Origin: Marsupella aquatica
Taxonomy: Eukaryota > Marchantiophyta
NCBI GenBank assembly: GCA_973895155.1
Contig: OZ316891.1
Span: 3,906,001 to 3,970,000, forward strand
DNA: 64,000 bases
Reading direction: 5' to 3'
Part shown: positions 26,363-37,700 of the stretch, piece by piece
Layout: each line of letters begins with the position of its first letter
Position numbering within the stretch: the stretch's first letter is position 1
Notes under the pieces: model-generated
What the model was told of the DNA's origin: nothing
The model's database searches: none
The model's input: the letters and a program-made list of their open reading frames with translations, nothing else
Program-made: the position numbers and the translations under genes

Positions 26363-27670
26363 ATGGCATCCATAGAAAAACTTAACTTCCTCCCACTGAC
26401 CATCTAGGGCGAGAACTACCTCTCGTGGTCATTAGATATCAAAGCTAATTTATTAGCTAAAGATATATATGAGACTGTAGTTACCGACCAGGGCACGACA
26501 ACCCAGCAGAAGGCGCGAGCCTTGGTGTTTATAAGACACCATTTGGTTGAACCGCTAAAACTTCAATACCTCAACGAGGAGAATCCCAAGAATCTTTGGG
26601 ACCAACTCAAAGAGCGACTTGACCACACGAAAACCATCCATCTGCCCAGAGCCCGCCACGATTGGGTGAACCTTCGGGTTCAAGACCATACATCAATAGC
26701 TAACTACAATAGCGAGCTATTCCAAATAACATCCCAACTCATCCTGTGCGGCCAACCCGTTACCGATGAGGAGCAGATAGAGAAGACCCTATCTACTTTC
26801 CACACCAGTAACATTATACTATCCACCCAATACCAAAACATGAAGTTTGCGAAGTACTCAAAACTCATCGGCCATTTGTTGCTATCAGAGCGACATCAAG
26901 AGTTAATCTTGAAAAATGCGAAGATGCGACCCCCGGGCACCCTCCCATCCTCGGGGGGGTCACTTCCACGGAAGTGGCACATCACATGCGACGAAGTATA
27001 GGCCCATTTAAATGGGTGTGGCGGAAGACTTCCAAAGTTTGTTGGAAGAACACATAGGGCATGTTTTATTGACTGGTCAACTTTAAAGAACACATGGGCC
27101 TATTTAATTGCAAAAAATACTTTCTTTAAAGTTTTTAGGGGTTTTTTAATAAAAAATGACAAAACTTAAAGAAAGAAAGGGCTTTGCAAAAAAATATTTT
27201 TCACTTATAAGTTAGGGGGGTCAAACCCTAAAACGTCGCACGCAATGTATGGCCCTCCATATAGTGACCCCCCCGAGCTCCCATCAAACCCCGCAACCGA
27301 AACAAACTTCGGACAACCCTCAAGTAGCACAAGCAACCAACGAGGCGGCTTCGGCCGCAATGGAAGAGGAAGATCAGCCTTCAAAGGAGGAAGGCAATAT
27401 GGATGCAGAAGATCGAGCTACTTCAGGGGGAGAGGAAGAGGCCACGGCACTGGAGGAGGCCGCGGACGAGGCCGATCCAACTTCAGCTACACCCGAGGAG
27501 GAACAGGAAGATCGAGCAGACCAGCCCAACGGGGCAGGTCATCCCAGAAGAACTCAGGAAGATCCACAGTGGAGTGCTTCCGATGCGGTACCATGGGCCA
27601 CCCACAACGGGTGTGGCATACCGCAACACTTGTCAAACTATATCAACAAAAGAAGTACGATAGGACCTAG
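26363..27670 (+). pseudogene. gag of Copia 1, interrupted
   Basis: Nucleocapsid/gag region. It starts at the ATG at 26363 (MASIEKLNFLPL), and an in-frame TAG follows at 26405-26407. The body contains typical Copia gag phrases (FIRHHLVEPLK, LWDQLKERL). It is then split by the MITE at 26950-27277, and the same frame resumes beyond it. The Gly/Arg-rich C-terminal part ends in a zinc-knuckle-like CFRCGTMGH whose last Cys is replaced (VW). It would package element RNA if intact; here it cannot be made. Confidence 0.85.
26950..27277 (+). mobile_element. hAT-like MITE nested in Copia 1 gag (subfamily A)
   Basis: 328 bases with perfect 15-base terminal inverted repeats (ctcgggggggtcact). It is flanked by a perfect 8-base target duplication, ctcccatc, at 26942-26949 and 27278-27285. 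Because it interrupts a recognisable gag frame, its borders are independently confirmed. It is a close relative of the copy at 232-555 in the opposite orientation. It encodes nothing. Confidence 0.95.
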
Positions 27671-27736
27671 GAGGCACATGGCACCTTCCTGGAGCAGGAC
27701 GAACAATTAGAAAACTACATCAACCACGACGAAACA

Positions 27737-28726
27737 ATGCCCGAGTCACACATGACCTTACACGATCATGATTCCTTACCACTAGATGATATTAGAACCT
27801 GTATCGTAGATAGCGGCACGTCTCACACAATTTTAAAGGGTCGAGACTATTTCACTCACATAACTCCCTCACATAGAAGCACAACTACCATTATAGGGAG
27901 TAACCAAATAGAAGAGGGCAATGGCCCTGCCACTATTACCTTACCTCAAGGCACAACCAACCACATTAAATCCGCCATCTATGCCCCTAATGCCACCCAA
28001 AACTTGATTAGCTTCAAGGACATTAGGGACAACGGATATCATATCCACACTAACACAAACAAAGACCAGGAAGTAATTCATATCTTAAAGAATACTTCCG
28101 ATGGAATGCTAATAAAAGAAACACTTTTTTCGTATCCGCTGGGCTTTTACATCACACAGTTGAATGCTTTCCATTCAACTACATCTGACACATCACAATA
28201 TGACTTATGGCATACCAGACTTGGACATCCTAGCATGACCATGTTTTGCAAGATGAAAAGAGTAACCCACGGAATACCACCAAATGCATGCCCAACGAAC
28301 CATAACCAACCCTGCATGGCATGTTCTCAAGAAAAACTAATCCTAAGACCATTTGTCTCCAAGAAAATCCATGAAATGCCCAGATTCTTGGAACAAGTGC
28401 ATGTAGACGTCTGTGGACCTATAGAACCACCAAGCGGACCATTTCAATTTTTCCTAGTCATTATTGACGCATCCTCAAAATGGTCACAAGTTTCGTTGCT
28501 TTCCACACAAACCATAGTTTTCCCAAGACTTTTAGCACACATTTTAAAGCTAAAAGCTCAATTCCCTAAAAACCCAATAAAGACAATTAGAGTTGATAAT
28601 GCAGGAAAATTCACTTCAAAAACATTCAAAGACTTTTGCATGGCGACAGGGATCGACACCCAATACCCCGTACCCCATGTACATTTTCAAAATGGCATAG
28701 CAGAATCTGTCATTAAGAGAATATAG
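27737..28726 (+). pseudogene. Protease-integrase part of Copia 1 pol
   Basis: A 329-residue open stretch. The aspartic protease motif is VDSGTS near residue 25. The integrase zinc region reads HTRLGH...CMAC. Catalytic acidic residues are visible in HVDVCGP, RVDNAGKF and NGIAES, fitting D,D-35-E. The frame stops with TAG after VIKRI. The rest of the integrase can be followed to about 29300 only through several stops and frame changes. The product would integrate element DNA; this copy cannot. Confidence 0.88.
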
Positions 28727-29352
28727 ATGATAGCCAGACCCATGCTAATGCAGACACAATTACCAACAACTGCATGGGGTCACGATGTATTACATGCAAC
28801 AGCCTTACTGAAATATCGCCCATCAGCGTATAACGACCAAACTCCATACCAACTAGCTTTTGGAGTAATTAAACCCTAACATATCACACGTTAGAACCTT
28901 TGGTTGTCAAGTATTGGTCCTCATAATGGGACCAGAAAGAACTAAAATGGGACCACAAAGACAAAAAGGCATATATGTTGGTTTTGAGTCACCGTCCATA
29001 ATACGGTACTTGGAACCATCAACTGCCGATGTCTTTTAAGCAAGGTTCCCAGATTGTCATTTTTATGAAAACATTTTCCCCAAACTATTTGAAGGGAAAC
29101 AACAATTTGAACGACCTCGTAACTTGGAATTACGATGGCAAACCCAATCCAATAACTAGAATGATCCACGGACAAGACAATGCGAAGAAGAAGTCCGCAT
29201 AATAGTACAACTAACCAAGACTGTGGAGCAAATGCCAGACGCATTTACAGACATTGCCCAAATGACTAGATCACATATCCTTGCTGCAAACGCTCCAACA
29301 CTTTTACAAGAATCTACAAAATTAGCAATGGATCAACCACCAAGGGTAAAAC

Positions 29353-30981
29353 ATGGACGTCCATTGGGATAAAGATACCCAACCAAGACAAAGAAAAACT
29401 ATAACCACAACAATATCACTTGCAATACTAGAAATGATACCCACACAAAACCCTGTGGAAATCCCAGAAAATGAAGAAATCTCAATTCATTATATGAACA
29501 CTGGGACCATCTGGAATAGAAACAATATTCCTATGGATGACAACTTTGCCTACCACATTTCCCAAAATATCACGGATACCCAACTTGACCCTAAAACAAT
29601 CAAAGAGGCACAGAAAAGCCCAGATTGGTCAGAATGGGAAAAGACAATTAACTCAGAATTGGATTCACTAATTAAACGACAAGTGTTTGGACCTATTGTC
29701 CCAGCACCACATGACACCCACTTAACAGACTATAAGTGGACATTCGTCAAAAAGAGAAACGCACAAGGTCAAGTTGCAAGATATAAAACATGCCTTGTCG
29801 CAAAAGGATACACACAAATACCTGGATGAGACTTTGACTTGACATACACACCAGTGATGGATGCAATAACATATCAATACCTAGTTGGATTTTGCCTAGG
29901 TCATTGACTACAAATGCATCAAATGGATGTTGTAACAACATACTTATATGGATTACTGGATACTACCATATATATGAAAGCACCCCCAGAACTCATAAAG
30001 AGACAGACATATCACATTCAGGGGAAGCGTAAAACACCATGGAGTGGACCTATTGTCCTCCATAAGAGTGGACCTATTGTCCCTCCAACACACAAATCCA
30101 TACCTCTGGCCAAGGATGGATACGCAGTCCAAATAATGAGATCATTATACGGACTAAAGCAAAGCGGAAGAATGTGGTATAAGAGATTTAGAGACGAAAT
30201 GTTAAATATGGGTTTTACCAACGAGGATATTGCTCCTTGTTTATTCATTAAAAAAACATGATGACAAATTTATGATAATCACCATCTATGTAGACGACAT
30301 AAACCTTTTTGGACACTTAAACCTATTACAAAACACCATCAAGTCCTAAACTGAGTATTTGAGATGAAAGACTTATGCCAAACTCACTACTGTTTGGACC
30401 TACAGTTTGAACATCTATCTGATGGCATACTTTTACATCAAAGCACCTATACCACCAGAATCCTCAAACAATTCAACATGGACAAGGCGCATCCCGTAAC
30501 TTCTCCTATGGAAGTACGATCTCTAGACAGAGACAAGGATGCATTCAGAAAAATAAATGAAAATGAACCACTACTTGGTCCTGAAAAACCATACTTATCA
30601 ACAATAGGAGCACTCATGTTCCTAACCAACCAGACACGACCAGACATTTCTTTTGCAGTAAACCTACTAGCCAGACACAGTGCACAATCTACTATACGCC
30701 ACTGGAATGGCATAAAGAGAATAATGCGTTATCTTCAAGGAACTATTGATATGGGACTATATTTCCCTAATAATACTAATAAGACCTTAATAGGCTATGC
30801 GGACGCTGGATATTTATCAAACCCAGACGACGCTAAATCACAGACTGGCTACGTATTTTTATATGGTGATACAGCCATTTTTTGGAAAAGCACTAAACAA
30901 ACACTAACATGCACTTCATCTAGCCACGCTGAGATTATTGCATTATATGAAGCCAGCAGAGAGTGTATTTGGCTAAGATGA
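29353..30981 (+). pseudogene. Reverse transcriptase-RNase H part of Copia 1 pol
   Basis: Three open pieces separated by stops. 29353-29829 holds DYKWTFVKKRNAQG and LVAKGYTQ, then a TGA. 29914-30261 holds MHQMDVVTTYLYG and SLYGLKQSGRMWYKRF; the catalytic YVDD follows at about 30290 in another frame. 30364-30981 holds the connection and RNase H parts, with RPDISFAVNLLARHS, GYADAGYL and SSSHAEIIALYEA. A short direct duplication of gtggacctattgtcc lies at about 30044-30083. The last RNase H piece (NHADLFTKAL) is at about 32460-32495, beyond the nested element. Not functional. Confidence 0.88.
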
Positions 30982-31158
30982 GTAACCGACCATATTAATA
31001 CAAACTGTGGCTTACCAGCACTAATCGAGCCTACTACACTGTTCGAAGACAATCAAGCATGTGTTGAATCAGTCTCGAAAGGATTCATCAAAGGAGACCG
31101 CATCAAGCATATCGCACCAAAATTCTTCTTCACCCACGAACAACAAGAACACATTGAC

Positions 31159-32408
31159 GGACCAAACGAGAAGTGTGACCACCAAACGAGAAGCCTGTTC
31201 AATTTTTGCAAAAAATGGTGATACAAAATGAAGTTTTTGGTCAAAATCAACTTTTTTGAAAATAATTGGAAAATGGATCAGTTTTTGCATTGCGTTCATT
31301 GATGTTTTTGGAGCTAAACTAATGATCATGAGATTAAAAATATGGATGTCATCTTTAGTGAGAGATTAGAGACGAGAATCCTCATATTTGGAAAAGCAAA
31401 TTGTGTTAGATAAATTTTTGCAATGGTTTCCAAACTCAAGATTTTGACAAAAATCAAAATTTTTATGATGAGAGAAAGTGCACTCAACTTTTAACATGCC
31501 AAAAGTGATACCATGTATCACATTTTGGATGCAGTGTAGGAATTGGCTGGCGCAACCCCCCCAAATGTTGTTTGACGCGATAATGAAAATAATGACAACA
31601 ATTTATAAATTTAAATTCATGAAAAACTCCAAATTTGACTATCATGTCAAGCCAAGGTTTAGGGAGCTACCACGTAACTGCGTAGTTAAGCCCACAGTCA
31701 TTTAGTTTAACTCAGAACTGGTCAAGCTAACTAAGACACATCAATTGTACCCCCACAATTATGGACCAATATTGTTGCACTGTTAAAACCAGCAAACCTA
31801 ATCCCAATCATGATCCATGGATCATGGGTTACTGTCCATACACAAAACTAATCGTTAAAAACATGATCCATTTTTAAACCCATAAAATAATGAGGGGAAT
31901 TCCATCTGTGATCCATGGATCACCAATGTTCTCAAACTTAAAACACTATCCTCAAAAATTGCTTAAAAGTTTTTCTCATCTCTAAAACCTTGAGGGGAAG
32001 CACAATCGTGATACGCAGATCAAAACTCTTGCGGACACAATAAAACTCATCTCAAAAACACCTACTTTTACCATAGTAGGATTCTTCTTGGGTTAACTTG
32101 ACCACAGTTGGTATCTTTTTGGAATATGCCCTATTGGGTATGCCATGCTTTGAAGTCTAGTTGTTAAGGAATGTAAAATATGATACTCTGTATCATATTT
32201 TGTATTGCCTCCATAGAAATTGATGATACAGAATGTCGTACTTCTTCATTTTATGACATTCACTAGTCCAAATTTGGGATGTTTTGTTTTTCTGCTTCGA
32301 AATGTTTGATTTTGTAGGAAATCTTGACTTGTATCACGTTGTGTTTTACACTTAGAAAAAATTTGGGGTGGCCCAAACGAGAAGCCTGTCACACTTCTCG
32401 TTTGGTCC
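31159..32408. mobile_element. 1.25-kb non-autonomous TIR element nested in Copia 1
   Basis: Separates two parts of the Copia RNase H region. The left end is ggaccaaacgagaagtgtg and the right end is its inverted complement (cacacttctcgtttggtcc). The core ccaaacgagaagcctg recurs in the same orientation near both ends, so the right end can form a hairpin (ccaaacgagaag / cttctcgtttgg). I see no clear target duplication and no long ORF. The interior has palindromes such as tgatccatggatca. The superfamily is undetermined. Confidence 0.7.
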
Positions 32409-32603
32409 GCCAACGTGTTCAAGGCGACACGATCCAAGTGAAGACGATCGCGAGCAAAGACAACCATGCAGACTTATTCACTAAGGCCCTGACTCCAGCA
32501 CTACATGCTACTCATTGTCAAGGAATAGGCTTACCTAGACTATCAAAACTCAGAAATTAAAATTAATACTTTACTTTAGATAATCATAAACTACTGTACT
32601 CTT

Positions 32604-32966
32604 ATTTGTAAAGGTGGTTGTACTCTTTCCCTCGAAGGAGTATGAGAGGGTTTTAATGAGGCAACACCTACATAAGACCAAAGTACAAAATTTGGAATTT
32701 TTGTTGGAGAACGTAACTAGTATAAAGTTGCTTGCATTACTCCCATAATACAATCAAGGGGGAGTGTTATTTGTAAAGTTGGTTGTACTCTTTCCCTCGA
32801 AGGAGTATGAGAGGGTTTTAATGAGGCAACACCTACATAAGACCAAAGAGGGTTTTAATGAGGCAACACCTACATAAGACCAAATTACAAAATTTGGAAT
32901 TTTTGTTGGAGAACGTAACTAGTATAGAGTTGCTTGCATTACTCCCATAATACAATCAAGGGGGAG
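32604..32966 (+). repeat. Tandem duplication of the Copia 1 3' region including its purine tract
   Basis: Two copies of a unit of roughly 165-200 bases starting atttgtaaag(g/t)tggttg and ending aatcaagggggag(tgtt). The second copy has an extra internal repeat of a block beginning agggttttaatgaggcaaca. Each copy ends in the purine tract, but only the second is followed by the LTR. The first 'agtgtt' (32765-32770) mimics an LTR start and then runs into the repeat. Confidence 0.8.
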
Positions 32967-33104
32967 TGTTACAGTATACCAGTTATGCCACCGCGGGTTA
33001 CTTCCTAACCCTAGTTAGGAACCTTATGTAACCCGTTTACCACACATATATATATGACCACCCGAGGGAGAAGAGGGGTAGAGTTGGAGCATTATTTCCT
33101 AACA
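32967..33104 (+). repeat. 3' LTR of Copia 1
   Basis: 138 bases, tgttacag...cctaaca, matching the 5' LTR and followed directly by the gtagt target duplication at 33105-33109. Confidence 0.95.
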
Positions 33105-33109
33105 GTAGT

Positions 33110-34752
33110 GAAAGAAAATGACTACTTGAGTAGTTAAAACTAAAAATAAGAATGAAAAAATAGAGAGAATTAAAAATGATATTATTATAATACAATTTTA
33201 ATGAATTAATAAACTAAAAATTTAAATCTATGAAATATGTGTAAAATTTATTTATTTCAATATGAAGACGTAAATTTTTAATTGGTAATCTGGTGAAAAC
33301 ATAGAAATTGTATTTGTAAAAGATGAAGTACAAATTTTGATCAGGTAAATAATTTTGCAATATTTTGATATCGATTGTAGCACACACTCTAGCATTCACA
33401 TGAGTAATATACACAATGAGTGCACTTTTCCACTCACAATGAGGGCCTTTTTACACTGCCACGTCACAAGGCAATTCTATGCTCCAAAAGAACGAACTCA
33501 AAGAGTTCTATGCCTAGAGTAAATATTTTTCAAAATACAAATAAATTCCATGTTTGTCTTCCTCCAGGAATATACATAGAAAAAGATTCCTGGATCCAGG
33601 AATTAACTAGTTATTTATAACAACGAGGATGACAAAGTGTGAAATCCTTACATGGAAATAGGATGTCCTCTATGTTCAAATTGAAAAATTGAAGGGCACA
33701 CAATCTATGAACGCATAGGATTCGCCTTGAGGTTGGGTTCAATTGTTTGCAAAAAATCAAATCACAAGATGTTCTGGTTCAGCGATGGACAACTGGAGGC
33801 CTTTATACCTGCCCCAGCTTGGAAATCTATGTGTGAAAACCCTCATTATAGTGGTCCTTTCAGGATGTTATAAGCAATCTGAAGTACGCTGGTGTGCCTC
33901 CACTACCAAATCTAGCTAAACCCTAAACATCATTGCTCTATCAGTCATAACCCATTCTAATAGTTCCTTGCTATGGAGGATTGAGGGTGGGAATTCATCA
34001 ATTCTTCTAAAGAATTTTATAATAACTTCTGAAGCAATAGCCAATCTAAGCTTTCTACTTGCACACAATGGCTATAATTAGAGGTCGACCATCCGTACCA
34101 CTCCACTCTTCGTCAAGTTCAAGAGTAACTATGTTTCTGCATGACCAGACACTGACCAGACGACTGGATTTCATGTTGATGAACCTTGAACGAGGCCACA
34201 CTCTAATTGATGCCACAAACGTCCTGTGCCAATCCTCGACTTGCACAGGACAGGCACAATTTTCAGGAAGCAGGTCAAAATGGCGGAAACACCTGCTGCT
34301 ATTTGACATAACAAAGACGAAAATGTGCACAAACTAGCAGGTGGATACGCTGCCCAAAATTGGAGAGGACAGGAAAGGAGTTCCAATGCTCGGTCTCTGC
34401 ATCATCTATGCACCCCGAGCTAGAAAAGATGCATCCAAAATTTGCAAAGCACCTCTTGCTGTTTCTCCTGTCATGTTTTTCCTTGACTCTACCCTGCTGA
34501 AAGAGGTCCGTTCAGAGAGGATGGAGGATGTCTTTTGCTCATTCTACATCTGCAAGTTGTAGTTCTGAACGAAGAGCCTGAAATAGTCTACTGCTTCGTT
34601 TGGAGACTCCAAAACTAGCAAAAGTTGTGGTGGAGGACTACTTATCATATCATGGGTCCTCCGCCTCCAAATCATCATCCCAAAGAATTCTATGTTCTTG
34701 CTACTTCTACGCTTCTCTCTTGAATGGACGGATTCTGGCAGCAACTCAATTA
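33110..34752. other. Spacer and 3' flank of NRPE1
   Basis: AT-rich up to about 33400, then moderate composition. No independent gene seen. The part nearest 34752 is expected to be the NRPE1 3' untranslated region on the minus strand. Confidence 0.45.
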
Positions 34753-37700
34753 TTATTTTCTTGGACCGAATGCAGTCATATACAAGTCATCGAGACGCGG
34801 ATTCTTCTTCGAAGCTAACGTCTTCAGGCACTTGTGATATGAAAAATCGTCCTGAGTGCCATCTGTGCGCACAACGAACAAGCATTTTGTCGGCCTGTCA
34901 TTTGGATTTGATGTCTTATAGTACGCCACCTGTTCCACGTCACATCGTCACCTCGTCACCGGCAATAAAAATCAATCACATTAGCAGATTATGTCATTCA
35001 TGGTCGCCTTCAAAGAAGCGGAGAAAGAAGAATCTCCAGAACCCAAAACAGAAAGAAGACGGGACAAAGTCAATCCAATCAAAGTCGCATCCTTCCGGGG
35101 AAGTTACCTTGAAGTAGTCCACCCCGCATCCAACCTTTGTTGCACTGGTTGGATGATGCATCAAAACTTGCTTAAGCACCTGATGGACCTCATCGTTCAG
35201 TCTTTGCTCCGGCTCATAACTGATATGAATGACAATTTCCACAACTCGTCAGAAAAAAAGCCTTCCACACAAAAATCCTCTTGGCGAATGAGAAACTGGC
35301 CTGCATCCTGGCTACACGTTGAGGGCTTAGGGCACGTGGAACCCCACTCGGACTGCTCAGGGAGTAGGAAAGAGTCTCCGTTTTGGAGCCTAATGAATCT
35401 ACGTTCAGCATAAACGGAGCATAATACTAAAAAATGAGGATGAAAAAATAAATGTGATAAAAACCAAGTACGTCAAGGCAGCAAGTATTGGAAAAAACGT
35501 TGGTCCTCCATTGGTTCAAAGGTCTACAAATAACTCTGTTAATATGTAGCTCCAACACAACTCCTTCGGGTGATTGTAAGTGCACAATTAAGTCAGACAA
35601 ATTACTTACGTTTGAAGAATGTTTTTAACAAAACGGACAGTTTCGACGATCTCTTCCCAATCCTTGGAATCTTTTCTGTCATCCAATCGACGAGCTCTCC
35701 GTACGCCATTATGCCCAGTTTGATCTATCAGGGGTGGCCACCCAGAGGTTCTTTCACTCCCGGCTTGCCTGTCAAGCGGGCTGTCAAGAGAGCCTGAATC
35801 AGTTCCACCTTCTTGCCCTGCTGTTAGAGCCCATCCATCAGAAACTGCTTCCTTACCATCCCCGTCTTGTGACGAGATGGAACCTAGGTGGTTTGATTCT
35901 AGCTTCTCCTCTTGGTCTTCCCAACACGGCTCTGGTATTTCCCCGCCTGTGCCACCATGAATCAGTGTACCACGAAGTACTGGAGCCTCCTGGAGCATTG
36001 GGGCAGGCGATGCATTAACGCTGTCAGAACCTGCACTCACAATTTTAGGCCCGAATTGTCGGATTTTTCCGAGCGGTACAGTATTGGCTCCAGTTGGCTT
36101 GACCACTCTTGGTTCATCTTTTCGGGACGGATGACCACTTGACTCTTTTGGCATGTCTTCAGGAACACCATACCAGGCATCCGGAAGTGGTTCACCCCAA
36201 CCAGCACTTACCGCAGGATTTGCCTCCACTGCATCCAATGCAAAATGGTTTGTGTGCTCTTTATATGTCCCAATGTCTAAGCCCTGCCAATGCATTGCAT
36301 CTACTGCTGCTTGAACATGGGAAACAGGTACAGTCTCTCGATTCTGTCCGCCCACAGCATCCGAAGCTCCGTTTAATGGCAAATCTTCTGCTGGTGCTCC
36401 ACAAGCCCACCCACCTTTATCACTCGCATTCGGAGCTTCCCAACCTCCATCATTTGCTTGACGTGGAGATTGTGCTCCACTCGACCCACCTTCTTCTGGG
36501 TCTGATCTTCTGGCTAGGGCTTCTGTCCCATAGCCCCAACCTCCAGCATCTGCCGGAGGTGCGTCCCACGCTCCATTAGTAGATGCTTTATTTGTGTCTC
36601 CGTCGACGTGGTCTTCACGTGCAGCACCGTGAGTCTCTCGAAACTCCTTGATTTTACTGTTTAGGTTGGCTAAGCAGTCAAAGATATCCACCGACTGCAT
36701 CGGTGGCTGCATCTTGTCTAATGTTACCTGGAAACTTAAAGAATAAAACGCTAAGCAACTTACACTGGAAACCATATGAGCGACCAAATTACGGTTGCAA
36801 CACAATAGATCATTCTTAAACTTTTTTAGAAATTCACATTTGACACAAGTGCTATTGACATGATTGCTTCCAGAGGCCCGACCTATTAAGTTGCTTTTAC
36901 GCTACGTACCTCCTTCGGTTGCAGTTGCAAACTGAAGTCTGCTCCTGTTCCAATCGACACCCTCTTCCCAAATATAGACGATGCCAAAATTCCACTTAGA
37001 AACTCTTCGTCACCCTTCTCACCAGCCTCCATGAAGGTCTTCATCGGATCCTGATGATCCGATACAGTTAGAAAGTCAGGAATAGCTCATTGTTTTATAT
37101 GGACGAAGGTCGTTCAAAGCCCAGAACGCAGCCTTACATACAGGTCCATACAACGAAATTCAGCTAACTGACGATACTTACTCTCAAAGCACCAGCTGTA
37201 AAAGGAACAGATGTCTGAAGGCTTCGCAACAGATCTTTGTAGCCAAAAGAATTGATGCTATTCACGTCACCGGAATGAACCATGAGTTCCGACACCAGTT
37301 TTAAATGAGTATGGCTCACGGAACTCCCTCCTGCCTTGGTGGCCAAGCCAAGTCTCTGATAACAAATCAGATCGTTATCCAAGATCAAAATTCCTGAATT
37401 TCAGCTGAGCTATACATACACCTTCAAAGTAGATATATGCCGAAGATGTACTGCATGCATATTCGCCATCAGAACTACCAACGATAGAATGTAAAATTAC
37501 AGAGCTTTTGGTTTCAATGTATCAACCTGTAAGATGCAATCACGAGCTGCTTCCACTCCGAGGGAATGCCTAATTTCCTGGACACTGTATGGGGAACTTC
37601 GTTTCCAATCTATACTATCAATAAAAGCACATGCTTCTTTAATGATACTCCAGGGCGAGCCCCGGCTAGTACTGAGCTTTTCCTGGACAACGACTTCCAC

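Larger units (their letters stand above)
24482..33104 (+). mobile_element. Copia LTR retrotransposon 1 (complete, decayed, short LTRs)
   Basis: An 8.6-kb element bounded by 138-139-base LTRs and flanked by a perfect 5-base target duplication, gtagt, at 24477-24481 and 33105-33109. A purine tract (aagggggag) abuts the 3' LTR. The order protease, integrase, RT, RNase H is that of Copia (Ty1) elements. The reading frames are broken by many stops and shifts and by two nested insertions (26950-27277 and 31159-32408). A purine-rich leader of about 1.7 kb precedes gag. The sequence next to the 5' LTR (cgttatcagcacga) is not the usual initiator-Met site. The element is inactive. Confidence 0.95.

Noticed and set aside
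34055-34390. Paired open frames on both strands downstream of NRPE1
   Set aside because: No domain. They probably lie in the NRPE1 3' untranslated region or flank.
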